DNA of 64,000 bases from Mycobacterium sp. 1274756.6 (GCF_001668625.1 NZ_LZLJ01000091.1:1-64000); one strand, 5' to 3'. Counted from the first letter of the stretch, positions 27,045 through 38,216 are shown. The notes: generated from the letters alone by a model not told the origin. Program-made: numbers and translations.

Positions 27045-28084
27045 CCGCCGACGAGGACCCGCAGGAGCGGGAGGTCTCCCCGGCGCTGACCGTGGGGGAG
27101 GGCGACGTCGATGCCGGGCTGCGGCCCCGGTCCCTCGAGGAGTTCATCGGCCAGCCGCGGGTGCGCGAACAGCTGCAGCTGGTCATCGAGGGCGCCAAGA
27201 ACCGCGGCGGCACACCGGATCACATCCTGCTGTCCGGCCCGCCCGGGCTGGGCAAGACGTCGCTGGCGATGATCATCGCCGCCGAGCTGGGCTCCTCGCT
27301 GCGGGTGACCTCGGGCCCGGCGCTGGAACGCGCCGGCGACCTGGCCGCGATGCTGTCCAACCTCGTCGAGCACGACGTGCTGTTCATCGACGAGATCCAC
27401 CGCATCGCCCGGCCCGCCGAGGAGATGCTGTATCTGGCGATGGAGGACTTCCGGGTCGACGTGGTGGTGGGCAAGGGCCCCGGAGCCACCTCGATCCCGC
27501 TGGATGTCGCACCGTTCACCCTGGTCGGCGCCACCACCCGCTCCGGGGCGCTCACCGGGCCGCTGCGCGACCGGTTCGGGTTCACCGCACACATGGACTT
27601 CTACGAGCCCGACGAGCTGCAACGGGTGCTGGCCCGCTCCGCCGGCATCCTGGGCATCGAGCTGGGGGCGGAGGCGGGCGCCGAGATCGCCCGGCGCTCC
27701 CGCGGCACCCCGCGGATCGCCAACCGGCTGCTGCGCCGGGTCCGCGACTACGCCGAGGTCCGCGCCGACGGCGTGATCACCCGCGACATCGCCAAAGCCG
27801 CGCTGGCGGTCTACGACGTCGACGAACTCGGCCTGGACCGGCTGGACCGCGCGGTGCTCTCCGCGCTGACCCGCAGCTTCGGCGGCGGACCGGTCGGGGT
27901 GTCCACGCTGGCCGTCGCGGTCGGGGAGGAGGCCGCCACCGTGGAGGAGGTGTGCGAGCCGTTCCTGGTCCGCGCCGGGATGATCGCCCGCACCCCGCGC
28001 GGGCGGGTCGCCACCCCGGCGGCCTGGACGCATCTGGGGATGGCGCCACCGGCCGGGGCCGGCCAGCAGGGGTTGTTCGAGTAA
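27041..28084 (+). CDS. ruvB: Holliday-junction branch-migration ATPase RuvB
   Basis: The 347-residue AAA+ motor has [18 protein letters not shown] at the N-terminus, Walker [10 protein letters not shown] (about residue 67), Walker B LFIDEIHR, the sensor segment GATTRSGAL and arginine finger region PLRDRFG, and a C-terminal winged helix ending [16 protein letters not shown]. It drives branch migration with RuvA. It is the last gene of the operon; a palindromic repeat and a hairpin follow before the convergent car gene. Confidence 0.97.
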   Translation: MTADEDPQEREVSPALTVGEGDVDAGLRPRSLEEFIGQPRVREQLQLVIEGAKNRGGTPDHILLSGPPGLGKTSLAMIIAAELGSSLRVTSGPALERAGDLAAMLSNLVEHDVLFIDEIHRIARPAEEMLYLAMEDFRVDVVVGKGPGATSIPLDVAPFTLVGATTRSGALTGPLRDRFGFTAHMDFYEPDELQRVLARSAGILGIELGAEAGAEIARRSRGTPRIANRLLRRVRDYAEVRADGVITRDIAKAALAVYDVDELGLDRLDRAVLSALTRSFGGGPVGVSTLAVAVGEEAATVEEVCEPFLVRAGMIARTPRGRVATPAAWTHLGMAPPAGAGQQGLFE

Positions 28085-28103
28085 GCGCGGCGGACACCGC
28101 GCC

Positions 28104-28186
28104 GATATCCCCTGAAATCGACACGCTCACGGGCACATAGTGGTAAAAAACGGCCAATTCCGCGATATCGGTGTCGATTTCAGGGA
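28104..28186 (+). repeat. Palindromic intergenic repeat, copy 1
   Basis: Perfect 15-base arms CCCTGAAATCGACAC (28110-28124) and GTGTCGATTTCAGGG (28171-28185) enclose a 46-base centre with CATAG and an A6 run. The same architecture, arm sequence and span recur at 45444-45527. It lies in the 202-base gap between convergent ruvB and car, which otherwise holds only a hairpin. Confidence 0.8.
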
Positions 28187-28239
28187 AGAGCGCCCGCCCA
28201 GAGCCGGGTTTGACCGCGGTGGCCGTGCCAACGGAGGCG

Positions 28240-28273
28240 AGCGCCCCCGATTCCGTGCGGAATCGGGGGCGCT
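28240..28273. terminator. Strong bidirectional hairpin between ruvB and car
   Basis: Sixteen-base perfect arms, AGCGCCCCCGATTCCG (28240-28255) and its complement (28258-28273), are joined by two bases. It is 13 bases beyond the car stop on the minus strand and could end both convergent transcripts. Confidence 0.75.
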
Positions 28274-28286
28274 GTCCGCTCGATGC

Positions 28287-31200
28287 TCAAACCAACCCGA
28301 GCAGCTCCAGGTCGGTGATGTATTTGACGATGACCTGCGGGGTGACATGCGGGATGTCCTGGTCCGCGCCGATCTTCGCCTCCTGCACCGCCGAGCGGAA
28401 CCGGTCGGTCGGCGCGATCGACCCGCGGATCGGCGGCGCCGGCTTCTGGTAGTTGTGCAGCAGCGGCAGCAGCGACGCCTGCCGCTGCTTCTCCGGCAGT
28501 GCCCGCAGGCTGGTCTCGAACCGCTGCAGCCACTCGCTGTACTCGCTGACCCGGCGGATCGGGTAGCCGGCCTCGATCAGCCAGTCGACGAACTCGTCCA
28601 TGCCCAGCCCGTCGTCGTGCGGGTTCATCACGTGGTAGGTGGCGAAACCCGCGCCGGACTTGGCGCCCAGCTCCACGATCGCCTCGGCGATGAACTCCAC
28701 CGGCAGCCCGTCGTAGTGGGCGCGCTGGCGGTTGCCTTCGGCGTCGAGCTCGTAGAAGGAGCCGGGCGCGATGCCGGTGGCGGTCAGGCTCAACATCATC
28801 CGGGTGAACATGTCCGGCAGGTTGAGCTGGCCGGCGTAGCTGGTGTCGGCCAGGATCATGTCGCAGCGGAACACCGTGGCCGGCAGCCCGCACAGGTCGT
28901 TGGCCTCGCGGAGCAGCACCTCACCGGCCCACTTGCTGTTGCCGTAACCGTTGGCGTAGGCGTCGTTGATCGCGCGCACCGAGCTCATCACCCGCACGTC
29001 GGCGTCCTCGATGAACTCACCGGGCCGGATCTGATCACCCACCCCGATCGTCGACACGTAGGTGTACGGCTTGATCGTGGTGGTCATCGCCAACCGCAGC
29101 AGCTCCGCGGTGCCCAACACGTTGGGCCCGAACAGCTGGCTGTAGGGCAGCACGTGGTTGACCAGCGCGGCCGGGTCGACGATGACGTCGACGGTGTCGG
29201 CCAGCCGCTGCCAGGTGCCCGCGTCCAGGCCGAGGTTCTCCTCACCCTTGTCGCCGGCGAGCACCTCCAGGTGCTCGGCCGCCAACTCGCGGTAGCGGGC
29301 CAGCAGCGCGGCGTCGCCGCTGTCGAAGGTGGCGTCGAGCCGGGCCCGGGCCTCCTCGTCGGACTTGGCGCGCACCAGGCAGATAACGGTGCCGCCCACC
29401 GGGGCGACCCGCTCCAGCCAGTCCAGCGCCAGGTAGCGGCCCAGGAAGCCGGTGGCACCGGTGAGCAGCACGGTGCGCACCTCGGTGGGCGCCGCGGGCA
29501 GCCCGGGTGCGGCCGCCAGCAGGTCGGCGTCGAGGAACTTGTCGAGGGTCAGCTCGGCGGCGGCCACCTCGATCGCATCGCGCCCGTGCACGGCGGCGAA
29601 GGTGGGCCGCTGCGAACCGCGGCGCTGCTCCTCGATGTAGTCGGCCAGGCCGGCCAGGTCGGTGGCCGGGCTGACGATGACCCCGACCGGGACGTCGACG
29701 TCGTAGATCTCGTGCAGCAGGTTGGCGAACGTCAACGCCGACAACGAGTCTCCGCCCAGATCGGTGAAGTGCGTGTCGGGACCCAGGTCGCTGCTGGCGG
29801 CGCCGAGCAGCGCGGCGGCGGCGCGGCTGACCGTCTGCAGCGCCGGCGCGTCGGCGCCGTGGCGGCGAAGCTCGTTGAGCTCGTTGGCCTGACCTTCGGC
29901 CAACTCGGTGTAGAGCGCCTCGAGGCGCTCACCGTAGTGGGCCTTGAGCTTCGGCCACGCCAGCTTGCGGATCCCGGTGAGCAGGCCGTTCTCCAGCGTG
30001 AACGGCGTTGTCTCGATGAGGAAGTCGCGGGGCACCTCATAGGACTGCAGGTCGGCCTCCTTGGCCACGCTCTGCAGCGAATCGGCGATCAGCGGCTTGA
30101 GCTCCTCGACGCTGTGGGCGTCGAGCGCTTCCGGCGTCGGCACCACCACGGCCAGCAGGTAGGGCTGGGCGCTGTTGCCGTAGAGGTAGATCTGGCGCAC
30201 CAGCGGACTGTTGCCGAAGACCGCCTCCAGCTTGGCCACCGTGACGAACTCGCCCTGGGCGAGCTTGAGCACGTTGTTGCGCCGGTCGACGTAGACCAGC
30301 TGATCGGGGCCGACCTCGGCGACCACGTCGCCGGTGCGGTAGTAGCCGTCGGCGTCGAACACCTCGGCGGTGACCTCCGGCCGCTTGTAGTAGCCGGGGA
30401 ACATGTTCTCGGTCTTGAGCAGCAGCTCGCCGCGCGGATGCGGATGGTCGGTGGCGAAGTAGCCCAGGTCGGGCACGTCGACCAGCTTGTAGTCCAGCAC
30501 CGGCGGGCGCTGGATCACCCCGTCGAAGGTGACCATTCCGGCCTCGGTGGAGCCGTAGCCGTTGAGCACGGGCTGCTCGACGAGCTTTTCCACCCAGGCC
30601 TTGAGCTCATCGGAGATCGGCGCCGAGCCGGTCATCACGAAGATGAACCGTCCCCCCAGCTGGTCGCGGCGCTGCTCGGCGAGCACTTCCCCCTCGACCG
30701 CGGCCCGGTCGGCGTCGTCGGTGCTGCGGCGGTCGACCTCGGCCTGGTACTCCTGGAACAGGATCTCCCAGATGCGCGGCACGAAGTTGAGTTCGGTGGG
30801 CCGCACCAGCGCCAGGTCCTCCAGCAGTGAGGAGAGGTCACTGCGGGCGGCGAAGTAGGCGGTGCCACCGTTGGCCAGCGTGCCGTAGAGGATGCCGCGG
30901 CCCATGACATGGCTCATCGGCATGAAGTTCAGCGTGATCGACGCGGCACTGGGGCCGAACCAATCCTTGTTGGTCCGCCGCCACATCTTGACGGCGTTGC
31001 CGGCCGGGTACATCGCCCCCTTGGGCGCGCCGGTGGACCCGGAGGTGTAGATCAGCAGCGCCAGCGGGTCGTCGCCGGCGGGCGGCGCCGGGGCGGCGGG
31101 CGCGGTGGCGCCGCGGTCGAGGACCTCGGCCAGCGTCTCGACGACCACGCCGGAGTCGGCCAGCCGCTCGCGGGCGGCGGCGACGGCGTCGCGGTGATCG

Positions 31201-31847
31201 TCGACCTGCGGGTGGTGGTCGAACACCACCAGCCGGGTCGGGCGGCCGGCCAGGGCCAGCTCGGTGGCGTCGGTGAGGTTGGCGACGCTGGCGGCCAACA
31301 CCACCGGCTCGGTCTCGGCCACGATCGGCTGCAGTTGGGCGACGGCCGCGCTGGTCTGCAGCGGCACCGACACCGCGCCCAGCTTCGCCAGCGCCACGTC
31401 GATCACGGTGTAGTCGATGCTGGTGAACCCCAGCACGCAGACCCGGTCGCCGGGGGAGACCGACTCGGCCGACCAGGCCCGCGCCAGCGTGGCGACGCGC
31501 TCGGAGAGCTCCCGGTAGGTGATGGTCTCGAATCGCGGCTGCAGCGCGGCGACGGTGCGTCCGGTCGCGGCGTCGGGGACGAACTCGACGGCACGCTGGC
31601 CGAGGGCGGGCCGGTCGGCGTAGCCGTCGAGCACCGTCTGGATGACCTGCGGCAACGACAGGTCCGGGTCCTCGGCGGCCGCAGCGACGGCCGGGTCGGG
31701 CTGTGCCGCGGCGAACTGCGGGTCGGTGGCGGCCAATTCGGCGATGCGACGTTCCTGAGCCTCGTCCTGCGAGACCGCCTGGTGCGAGGCGGCCTGGTGC
31801 GAGACGGACTGGTGCGAGACGACGTCGTCGTGAGTAACAACGGACAT
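28287..31847 (-). CDS. car: Carboxylic acid reductase (FadD9 type; A-T-R domains)
   Basis: The 1186-residue enzyme reduces carboxylic acids to aldehydes with ATP and NADPH. Order: N-terminal adenylation domain with [16 protein letters not shown] near residue 265; phosphopantetheine carrier domain with Ser in [11 protein letters not shown] near 697; C-terminal thioester reductase with [19 protein letters not shown] near 795 and the short-chain-dehydrogenase Tyr-x3-Lys as YGNSKW. The carrier needs a phosphopantetheinyl transferase encoded elsewhere. ATG 31847 has a GGGG site; a TTG at 31859 is less likely. Residues 11-24 repeat SHQ. Its place after ruvB matches M. tuberculosis fadD9. Confidence 0.93.
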   Translation of the reverse strand: MSVVTHDDVVSHQSVSHQAASHQAVSQDEAQERRIAELAATDPQFAAAQPDPAVAAAAEDPDLSLPQVIQTVLDGYADRPALGQRAVEFVPDAATGRTVAALQPRFETITYRELSERVATLARAWSAESVSPGDRVCVLGFTSIDYTVIDVALAKLGAVSVPLQTSAAVAQLQPIVAETEPVVLAASVANLTDATELALAGRPTRLVVFDHHPQVDDHRDAVAAARERLADSGVVVETLAEVLDRGATAPAAPAPPAGDDPLALLIYTSGSTGAPKGAMYPAGNAVKMWRRTNKDWFGPSAASITLNFMPMSHVMGRGILYGTLANGGTAYFAARSDLSSLLEDLALVRPTELNFVPRIWEILFQEYQAEVDRRSTDDADRAAVEGEVLAEQRRDQLGGRFIFVMTGSAPISDELKAWVEKLVEQPVLNGYGSTEAGMVTFDGVIQRPPVLDYKLVDVPDLGYFATDHPHPRGELLLKTENMFPGYYKRPEVTAEVFDADGYYRTGDVVAEVGPDQLVYVDRRNNVLKLAQGEFVTVAKLEAVFGNSPLVRQIYLYGNSAQPYLLAVVVPTPEALDAHSVEELKPLIADSLQSVAKEADLQSYEVPRDFLIETTPFTLENGLLTGIRKLAWPKLKAHYGERLEALYTELAEGQANELNELRRHGADAPALQTVSRAAAALLGAASSDLGPDTHFTDLGGDSLSALTFANLLHEIYDVDVPVGVIVSPATDLAGLADYIEEQRRGSQRPTFAAVHGRDAIEVAAAELTLDKFLDADLLAAAPGLPAAPTEVRTVLLTGATGFLGRYLALDWLERVAPVGGTVICLVRAKSDEEARARLDATFDSGDAALLARYRELAAEHLEVLAGDKGEENLGLDAGTWQRLADTVDVIVDPAALVNHVLPYSQLFGPNVLGTAELLRLAMTTTIKPYTYVSTIGVGDQIRPGEFIEDADVRVMSSVRAINDAYANGYGNSKWAGEVLLREANDLCGLPATVFRCDMILADTSYAGQLNLPDMFTRMMLSLTATGIAPGSFYELDAEGNRQRAHYDGLPVEFIAEAIVELGAKSGAGFATYHVMNPHDDGLGMDEFVDWLIEAGYPIRRVSEYSEWLQRFETSLRALPEKQRQASLLPLLHNYQKPAPPIRGSIAPTDRFRSAVQEAKIGADQDIPHVTPQVIVKYITDLELLGLV
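31771..31820 (-). repeat. 15-base tandem repeat within the 5' end of car
   Basis: Three near-identical 15-base units plus a partial fourth (consensus GAGACGGCCTGGTGC on the plus strand) encode [20 protein letters not shown] near residue 10. Unit length is a multiple of three, so copy changes keep the frame. Confidence 0.75.
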
Positions 31848-32041
31848 AACGAACCCCAAAGCGGATCTAATCGGTGATCAAAGGTCTTAGCGGCGGGCTC
31901 TACATTGCGCCCACCGGAAACTACGTTAGCAAAACTAATTTAATTCCGGTATGCGCGGGGCGCGCCCGATCGCTGTGAGATGACGCACCGAAGCAGCGGC
32001 CGACCGGCCTGGCTCACAGACCGGTCGGCGCAGACATTCGA
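31848..32041 (-). promoter_or_regulatory. Intergenic region upstream of car, AT-rich, candidate promoter
   Basis: The 194-base gap has an unusually AT-rich core at about 31921-31955. On the minus strand it contains TAACGT (a TANNNT -10 candidate) overlapping the inverted repeat TTAG-N5-CTAA (31926-31938). This would give a leader of about 70 bases before car. No other feature is visible. Confidence 0.4.
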
Positions 32042-32299
32042 TCAGTTCGGCGGCAGCACCGGCGGCGCGCACTCGTTGGTCACCGGGTTCCACCACCAGC
32101 CGTTGTCGCAGAAGAGCGGCTGCGGGCCCTGGTTGAGCGGCCGGCACACATTGGCGGTGGGATCCCACCACTGGCCGGCCGGGCAGTTCAGCGGCTCCGC
32201 GGAGCTGACCGCGGGCGTGGCGACCGTCACCGCGGCCACCGCACCCAGCGGGGCCAGCAGCGCCATCGCGACCGGAGCAAGTTGACGTTGCAGCTTCAT
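32042..32299 (-). CDS. Small secreted protein with two Cys/Trp repeats
   Basis: The 85-residue protein has a Sec signal peptide (residues 1-34, cut after VSSAEP or nearby). The mature part holds two copies of a short repeat: CPAGQWWDPTANVCRPL and CDNGWWWNPVTNECAPP, each with a Cys pair around WW(W)xP. Disulfides and a compact, perhaps carbohydrate-binding, fold are plausible but not shown. ATG 32299 follows a GGGAGG site. It is divergent from yajC and downstream of car in the same orientation. I do not recognise a named family. Confidence 0.8.
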   Translation of the reverse strand: MKLQRQLAPVAMALLAPLGAVAAVTVATPAVSSAEPLNCPAGQWWDPTANVCRPLNQGPQPLFCDNGWWWNPVTNECAPPVLPPN

Positions 32300-32471
32300 C
32301 GATGCCTCCCGGGTTGTCCGGTTGTGTCGTGTCAGGGTTCCTCGCTCGGCCTCACTTTAATCACGGCGCGCCGGCGGGGGCGGTCAAACGGTGGTCCCCG
32401 GTGTGCGGTCGCCGGGCGAATGGCACACTGGTGAGCTGTACAAACGAGCAACCGGAAAGATTGTCGTCACC

Positions 32472-32792
32472 ATGGAGCAATTGGTCGTCTTCCTGCCGCT
32501 GTTCGTCGTCCTCGGCGCGTTCATGTTCTTCGCGTCGCGGCGACAGAAACGAGCCATGCAGGCCACCATCGACCTGCACGAAGCCCTGCGCATCGGGGAC
32601 CGGGTGCACACCACCTCCGGGTTGCAGGGCACCATCACCGCCATCACCGATGACACGGTGGACCTGGAGATCGCGCCGGGGGTGGTCACCACCTGGATGA
32701 AGCTGGCGATCCGGGACCGGGAGGCCGCCGAGGAGACCGGCGAGGCCGAGGAACTCACCGCCAACGAAACGGAGCCGCTGACCGCGGACTGA
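32472..32792 (+). CDS. yajC: Preprotein translocase subunit YajC
   Basis: The 106-residue protein has one N-terminal membrane helix ([21 protein letters not shown], residues 3-23) and a cytoplasmic domain with [19 protein letters not shown], the YajC signature. It associates with SecDF in the inner membrane. ATG 32472 is chosen because the longer open frame (from 32391) would put hydrophilic residues before the helix. It is 82 bases upstream of secD, and an acidic tail ends the protein. Confidence 0.92.
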   Translation: MEQLVVFLPLFVVLGAFMFFASRRQKRAMQATIDLHEALRIGDRVHTTSGLQGTITAITDDTVDLEIAPGVVTTWMKLAIRDREAAEETGEAEELTANETEPLTAD

Positions 32793-32822
32793 GGTCGGCC
32801 CGCAACCCGGCTCAGCGCCACG

Positions 32823-32828
32823 TACTCT
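32823..32828 (+). promoter_or_regulatory. -10 hexamer for secD
   Basis: TACTCT fits TANNNT, giving a leader of about 40 bases with an AGCGAGGAG site ahead of GTG 32875. secDF may also be read from the yajC promoter. Confidence 0.4.
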
Positions 32829-32874
32829 TTGCGGGTGCTGTCGAACTGATCGTCAAGCGAGGAGACACAAGAAC

Positions 32875-34674
32875 GTGGCATCGCCTTCGGCGCCGGTGCA
32901 ACCTGCCCGCTACATTTCCGTGTTTCTGGCGCTGCTGATCGGCACCTTCCTGCTGGTCTTCCTGACCGGGGACAAAAAGCCCGAACCCAAACTCGGCATC
33001 GACCTGCAGGGCGGCACCCGGGTGACGCTGACCGCGCGGACCCCGGACGGATCCCGGCCCACCCGCGACGCGCTGGCCAAGGCGCAGGAGATCATCGGGG
33101 CCCGCGTCAACGGCCTCGGTGTCTCCGGCTCCGAGGTGGTCATCGACGGCGACAACCTGGTGATCACGGTGCCGGGCAACGACGGCGACGAAGCCCGCAA
33201 CCTGGGCCAGACCGCCCGGCTGTACATCCGCCCGGTGCTGGAGGCCATTCCGGCGCGCACCGCCGAGGAACAACAGCAGGAGCAGCAGGAGCAGCCGCAG
33301 TTGCCGCCGCTGCCCGCCGAGGGGCTGCCCGACGAGGGCCCGCCCGCCGAGGCCCCACCGCCCGACGCCACCGAGGGCACCCCCGAACAGACCGCCCCGG
33401 CGACCGCGCCGGCTCCGCAGCCGCGGCCCTTCCCGCTGGAGCCCGAGCCCAGTCCCGAACCCAGCCCCAGCCCGGCGCCGACACCCGGCGGGGACCAGCC
33501 GGACGCCGCCGAGGGGCCCGCCGCCCCCGGTGACAAGCGCCAGGCGCTGGCCGAGCGCATCGAGATGGAGAAGCAGCTCCGGCAGAGCGAGCACCAGTTC
33601 ACCCAGATCCGGGCGCTGCTGGCCCAGTCCATGCGCTGCGGGGAGGGCGAAGAGGACGTGCTGGCCGGCAACGACGACCCGACGCTGCCGCTGGTCACCT
33701 GCTCCACCGACGGCAAGACCGCCTACCTGCTGGCGCCGTCGATCATCAGCGGTGACCAGATCAAGGACGCCACCTCCGGGATGGACCAGCAGGGCGGCGG
33801 CAACATCGTCGAACTGACCTTCAAAAGCGAGGCGGCCGACACGTGGGCGGACTTCACCGCCCGCAACGTCGGCACCGCGACCGCGTTCACCCTCGACTCC
33901 CAGGTGGTCAGCGCCCCGCAGATCCAGGAGGCCATCCCCGGCGGCCGCACCCGCATCAGCGGGAACTTCACCCAGTCGGAGGCGCGCGAGCTGGCCAACG
34001 TCCTCAAGTACGGCTCGCTGCCGCTGTCGTTCGAGGCGTCCGAGGCGCAGACGGTCTCCGCGTCGCTGGGGCTGCGGTCGATGGAGGCCGGCCTCATCGC
34101 CGGTGCCATCGGTCTGCTGGCGGTGCTGATCTACGCGCTGATCTACTACCGGGTGCTGGGCATCCTGACCGCGCTCTCCCTGGTGCTGGCCGGGGTGATG
34201 GCCTACGGGATCCTGGTGCTGTTGGGCCGCTACATCAACTACACGCTGGACCTGGCCGGCATCGCCGGTCTGATCATCGGGATCGGCACGACCGCCGACT
34301 CGTTCGTGGTGTACTTCGAGCGCATCAAGGACGAGATCCGCGAGGGCCGCTCCTACCGGTCGGCGGTGCCGCGCGGCTGGGTGCGCGCCCGCAAGACGAT
34401 CGTGTCCGGCAACGCGGTCACCTTCCTGGCCGCCGCGGTGCTCTATGTCCTGGCCGTCGGGCAGGTCAAGGGCTTCGCGTTCACGCTGGGGTTGATCACC
34501 GTCCTGGACCTGGTGGTGGTGTTCCTGGTGACCTGGCCGCTGGTCTATCTGACGTCGAAGTCGACCACGCTGGCCAAACCGGCATTCAACGGGCTCGGCG
34601 CGGTCCAACAGGTGGCCCGCGAACGCCGGGCGCTGGGCCGCTCCGCGGCCGGCTCCTCGACGGGAAGGGGGTAG
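32875..34674 (+). CDS. secD: Protein translocase subunit SecD
   Basis: The 599-residue RND-type protein uses the proton gradient to help proteins leave the Sec channel. It has TM1 (residues 12-32), the P1 domain starting [11 protein letters not shown] (40-50), a Gln/Glu/Pro-rich insertion (about 123-219), the P1 head with [20 protein letters not shown], and TM2-TM6 in the last 200 residues with [23 protein letters not shown] 32875 has a GAGGAG site. secF follows after 3 bases. A shortened paralog of its P1 part lies at 40609-41679. Confidence 0.96.
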   Translation: MASPSAPVQPARYISVFLALLIGTFLLVFLTGDKKPEPKLGIDLQGGTRVTLTARTPDGSRPTRDALAKAQEIIGARVNGLGVSGSEVVIDGDNLVITVPGNDGDEARNLGQTARLYIRPVLEAIPARTAEEQQQEQQEQPQLPPLPAEGLPDEGPPAEAPPPDATEGTPEQTAPATAPAPQPRPFPLEPEPSPEPSPSPAPTPGGDQPDAAEGPAAPGDKRQALAERIEMEKQLRQSEHQFTQIRALLAQSMRCGEGEEDVLAGNDDPTLPLVTCSTDGKTAYLLAPSIISGDQIKDATSGMDQQGGGNIVELTFKSEAADTWADFTARNVGTATAFTLDSQVVSAPQIQEAIPGGRTRISGNFTQSEARELANVLKYGSLPLSFEASEAQTVSASLGLRSMEAGLIAGAIGLLAVLIYALIYYRVLGILTALSLVLAGVMAYGILVLLGRYINYTLDLAGIAGLIIGIGTTADSFVVYFERIKDEIREGRSYRSAVPRGWVRARKTIVSGNAVTFLAAAVLYVLAVGQVKGFAFTLGLITVLDLVVVFLVTWPLVYLTSKSTTLAKPAFNGLGAVQQVARERRALGRSAAGSSTGRG

Positions 34675-34677
34675 CGC

Positions 34678-35949
34678 GTGGCTGCCAAATCGAGCACCGA
34701 CGACGCCGGCACGGCCACCGAGCTCACCGAGTCCACCGCCATCGCCGGAGACGCCCAGCTGCCCCACCACAGCTTCCTGAACCGGCTCTACACCGGCACC
34801 GGCGCCTTCGAGGTGGTCGGGCGCCGGCGGCTGTGGTACGCGGTCAGCGGCGTCATCTTCGCGCTGTCGATCGCGGCGATCCTGATCCGCGGGTTCAGCT
34901 TCGGCATCGACTTCGAGGGCGGCACCACGGTGTCGTTCCCGCGCGGGGACGCCGAGGTCGCCCAGGTGACCGAGGTGTTCACCGACACGGTGGGCTTCGC
35001 CCCCGAGGCGGTGGTGGAGGTCGGCTCCGGCGGATCGCGCACCATCCAGATCCGGTCCCAGACCCTGGACACCGACCAGACCGCGGCGCTGAAAGCGGCG
35101 CTGTTCGACCGCTTCCAGCCGGTCGGGGAGGACGGCCAGCCCAGTGCGTCGGCGATCAGCGACTCCGCGGTCTCCGAGACCTGGGGCGGCCAGATCACCA
35201 AGAAGGCGATGCTGGCCATCGTCGTGTTCCTGGTCTTGGTCGCGATCTACATCGCCGCGCGCTACGAGCGCTACATGGCGATCTCGGCGCTGGCGTCGAT
35301 GGTGTTCGACCTGGTCGTCACCGCCGGGGTGTACGCGGCGATCGGGTTCGAGGTGACACCGGCCACCGTCATCGGCTGGCTGACCATCCTGGGCTTCTCC
35401 ATCTACGACACCGTCATCGTCTTCGACAAGGTGGAGGAGAACACCCACGGCTTCCAGCACACCACCCGGCGCACCTACGCCGAGCAGGCCAACCTGGCGG
35501 TCAACCAGACGTTCATGCGCTCGATCAACACCAGTGTCATCGCGGTGCTGCCGGTGATCGCGCTGATGGTGGTCGCGGTCTGGCTGCTGGGCGTCGGGAT
35601 GCTCAAGGACCTGGCGCTGGTGCAGCTGGTGGGCATCATCGTGGGCACCTACTCCTCGATCTACTTCGCCACCCCGCTGCTGGTGAGCATGCGCGAGCGC
35701 ACTGAACTGGTGCGCAACCACACCCGCAAGGTGCTCAAGCGCCGGCAACGGGTCGCCGGTGCGCCCGCCGCCGGCGACGACACCACCGCCGACCAGGACG
35801 CCGACGACGCCGAGCAGGACACGGTCAGCGCGTCGACCCTCGCGGCGTCCACCGACACCGAACCGGCGGCCGACAAGCCGGCGCCGGGAGCGCGGCCGGT
35901 GCGGCCCACCCGCACCAGGCAGGGACGTCCCAGCGGTAAACGGCGGTAA
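34678..35949 (+). CDS. secF: Protein translocase subunit SecF
   Basis: The 423-residue partner of SecD has TM1 (RLWYAVSGVIFALSIAAILI), the P4-type periplasmic segment starting FGIDFEGGTTVSFPRG, and TM2-TM6 with WLTILGFSIYDTVIVFDKVE, which contains the conserved Asp of the proton path. The C-terminal 80 residues are a hydrophilic, Asp/Ala-rich then basic tail (ending QGRPSGKRR), longer than in E. coli. GTG 34678 follows secD by 3 bases. Confidence 0.95.
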   Translation: MAAKSSTDDAGTATELTESTAIAGDAQLPHHSFLNRLYTGTGAFEVVGRRRLWYAVSGVIFALSIAAILIRGFSFGIDFEGGTTVSFPRGDAEVAQVTEVFTDTVGFAPEAVVEVGSGGSRTIQIRSQTLDTDQTAALKAALFDRFQPVGEDGQPSASAISDSAVSETWGGQITKKAMLAIVVFLVLVAIYIAARYERYMAISALASMVFDLVVTAGVYAAIGFEVTPATVIGWLTILGFSIYDTVIVFDKVEENTHGFQHTTRRTYAEQANLAVNQTFMRSINTSVIAVLPVIALMVVAVWLLGVGMLKDLALVQLVGIIVGTYSSIYFATPLLVSMRERTELVRNHTRKVLKRRQRVAGAPAAGDDTTADQDADDAEQDTVSASTLAASTDTEPAADKPAPGARPVRPTRTRQGRPSGKRR

Positions 35950-35954
35950 CCGGG

Positions 35955-37610
35955 ATGGGTGCGCACCGTCGGCGTGTTCTGCTCGCGGCGGCGATCTGCC
36001 TGCTGGCCGCGCCGCTGGGGCTCACCGGCTGCTGGGGCGGCCGGGCCGACCGGATCGAATACGTCGTCGACGGCGCACTGGTCAGCTACAACACCAACAC
36101 CGTGGTCGGCGCCGCCTCGGCCGGAGCGCAGGCCTTCGCCCGCACCCTGACCGGGTTCGGCTACCACGGCCCCAACGGGCAGGTCGTCGCCGACAACGAC
36201 TTCGGGACCATCGCGGTCGTCGGCCGCGCCCCGCTGGTGCTCGACTACGAGATCGCCGGCGAAGCCGTCTACTCCGACGACACCCCGGTCACCTGCGACG
36301 ACATGGTGCTGACCTGGGCGGCGCAGTCGGGCCGCTTCCCGGCGTTCGACGCCGCCAACCGCGCCGGCTACGCCGACATCGTCGGCATCGACTGCCAGCC
36401 CGGTGAGAAGAAGGCGCGGGTGAACTTCGGCGCGGACCGCAACTTCGTCGACTACAACGAACTGTTCACCGCGACCGCGCTGATGCCCGCGCATGTCATC
36501 GCCGACGACCTCGGCGTCGACCGCGGCGAGATGACGATGGCGCTGACCGGGCCGGACAGCCCGCTGGTCGAGCGGGTCGCGCAGGCCTGGAACACGATCT
36601 GGGACCTGCACCCCGACCTCGACCTCACCAAGTTCCCCTCCTCGGGGCCCTACCGCATCGACGGGGTCGACGACGACGGGGCGGTGCTGCTGGTCGCCAA
36701 CGACCGGTGGTGGAAAGCCCCGCCGGCCACCGGCAAGGTCCGGGTCCGCGCCCAGGGCGCCGACATCCAGGACCTGGTCGACGCCGGCGACGTCGACGTC
36801 GTCGACGTGGCCACCGGATCCTCGGGACTGCTGGTGGCCCCTGACGGCTACCAGAAGCTGGAGACCCCGGCCGACGGCATCGAGCAGCTCATCTTCGCGG
36901 CGAACGGGCCGCTGGCCGACGTCCACGCCCGCCGGGCGCTGGCCCTGTGCACCCCGCGGGACGTGATCGCGGCGAACGCGGGCGTGCCGATCGCCAACGC
37001 GCGGCTCTACACCGCCTTCGACGACGCCTTCAGCGGCATCGAAGCCGCCTCCGAGGCCGGCGAGTTCACCGCGGCCAAACCCGACGCCGCCCGCGCCGAG
37101 CTCGGCGACACCCCGCTGAACGTGCGGATCGGCTACCGCGCGCCCGACGCCCGGCTGGCCGCCGCGGTCGGCGAGATCACCCGCGCCTGCGCCCCGGCCG
37201 GAATCGACGTCGTCGCCGTCGCCGACCCGGAGGTGGGCCCGCAAGCCCTGCGCGAGAACCGGATCGACGTCCTGCTGTCCAGCCTCGGCGGCGCCACCGG
37301 CAGCGGCTCGACCGGATCGGCCGCCATGGACTCCTACAGCCTGCACGCCGGAAACGGCAACAACCTCGCCGGCTACGCCAACGGAAAGATCGACTTCATC
37401 ATCGGGGCGCTGGCGGTGACCGTCAGCCCCACCGAACAGGTACGGCTGCTCTCCGATGCCGCGCCGGTGCTGTGGGCCGACATGCCCACCCTGCCGCTGT
37501 ACCGCCAGCAGCGCACCGTGCTGACCCCGCAGAAGATGTACGGGGTGCTGGCCAACCCGACCCGCTGGGGCGCGGGCTGGAACATGGACCGCTGGACGTT
37601 GTCGCGGTGA
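35955..37610 (+). CDS. ABC transporter substrate-binding lipoprotein (SBP_bac_5; Rv2585c type)
   Basis: The 551-residue protein has a lipoprotein signal (Arg-rich start, hydrophobic core, LTGC with Cys near residue 26) and a family-5 extracellular solute-binding domain: [40 protein letters not shown] and [17 protein letters not shown]. Such proteins bind oligopeptides or similar solutes outside the membrane, yet no permease genes lie nearby. It is 5 bases after secF and overlaps the apt start; the order is the same in M. tuberculosis. Confidence 0.9.
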   Translation: MGAHRRRVLLAAAICLLAAPLGLTGCWGGRADRIEYVVDGALVSYNTNTVVGAASAGAQAFARTLTGFGYHGPNGQVVADNDFGTIAVVGRAPLVLDYEIAGEAVYSDDTPVTCDDMVLTWAAQSGRFPAFDAANRAGYADIVGIDCQPGEKKARVNFGADRNFVDYNELFTATALMPAHVIADDLGVDRGEMTMALTGPDSPLVERVAQAWNTIWDLHPDLDLTKFPSSGPYRIDGVDDDGAVLLVANDRWWKAPPATGKVRVRAQGADIQDLVDAGDVDVVDVATGSSGLLVAPDGYQKLETPADGIEQLIFAANGPLADVHARRALALCTPRDVIAANAGVPIANARLYTAFDDAFSGIEAASEAGEFTAAKPDAARAELGDTPLNVRIGYRAPDARLAAAVGEITRACAPAGIDVVAVADPEVGPQALRENRIDVLLSSLGGATGSGSTGSAAMDSYSLHAGNGNNLAGYANGKIDFIIGALAVTVSPTEQVRLLSDAAPVLWADMPTLPLYRQQRTVLTPQKMYGVLANPTRWGAGWNMDRWTLSR

Positions 37611-38131
37611 CCGCACTCGGCGACCTGATCATCGCCAAGACCCGCCAGGTCCCCGACTTTCCCACCCCCGGGGTGACGTTCAAGGACCTCACTCCGCTGT
37701 TCGCCGACGCGGCCGGGCTGGCCGCGGTCACCGACGGACTGGCCGAGGCCGCGCACGGCGCCGACCTGGTGGCCGGGCTGGACGCCCGCGGCTTCCTGCT
37801 CGCCGCCGCGGTGGCGACCCGCCTGGACCTGGGCGTGCTGGCGGTCCGCAAGGGCGGGAAACTGCCCCCGCCGGTCCACCGGGAGGCCTACCAGCTCGAG
37901 TACGGCACCGCCGCGCTGGAGATCCCCGCGGAGGGGATCGCGCTGCTGGGCCGCCGGGTGCTCATCGTCGACGACGTCCTGGCCACCGGGGGCACGGTGG
38001 CCGCGGCGCGCCGGCTGCTGGAACGCTGCGGCGCCACCGTGCAGGCGGCGGCGGTGGTCCTGGAGTTGGCCGCACTCGACGGCCGCCGCGCGGTCTCCCC
38101 GGTGCCGGTGCACAGCCTGTGCCTGTCCTGA
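37607..38131 (+). CDS. apt: Adenine phosphoribosyltransferase
   Basis: The 174-residue enzyme makes AMP from adenine and PRPP. It shows [17 protein letters not shown] at the N-terminus, [38 protein letters not shown] and the PRPP-binding loop [17 protein letters not shown] 37607 overlaps the lipoprotein stop (GTGA). It is encoded just before relA, an arrangement common in actinobacteria. Confidence 0.94.
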   Translation: MTALGDLIIAKTRQVPDFPTPGVTFKDLTPLFADAAGLAAVTDGLAEAAHGADLVAGLDARGFLLAAAVATRLDLGVLAVRKGGKLPPPVHREAYQLEYGTAALEIPAEGIALLGRRVLIVDDVLATGGTVAAARRLLERCGATVQAAAVVLELAALDGRRAVSPVPVHSLCLS

Positions 38132-38190
38132 CCGGCCCGCTCCGGCCGGGTGAAACCGCGTCGGAGGGCCCGGGGCCTGCGGTCAGTGAT

Positions 38191-38196
38191 TATCCT
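38191..38196 (+). promoter_or_regulatory. -10 hexamer for relA
   Basis: TATCCT within TGATTATCCT fits TANNNT with a TGN-like extension upstream. Transcription near 38203 leaves a short leader that still includes GGAGG (38204-38208), 8 bases before GTG 38217. Confidence 0.55.
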
Positions 38197-38216
38197 CGGG
38201 GGCGGAGGTGCACACC

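Noticed and set aside
28140..30830. An 896-codon plus-strand open frame opposite car
   Set aside because: Antisense shadow of the car coding sequence; third-position GC bias produces long open frames.
32812..35748. A 978-codon minus-strand open frame opposite secD and secF
   Set aside because: The amino acids are Arg/Gly/Val/Gln-biased low-complexity text with no family motif, and it lies fully opposite secDF.
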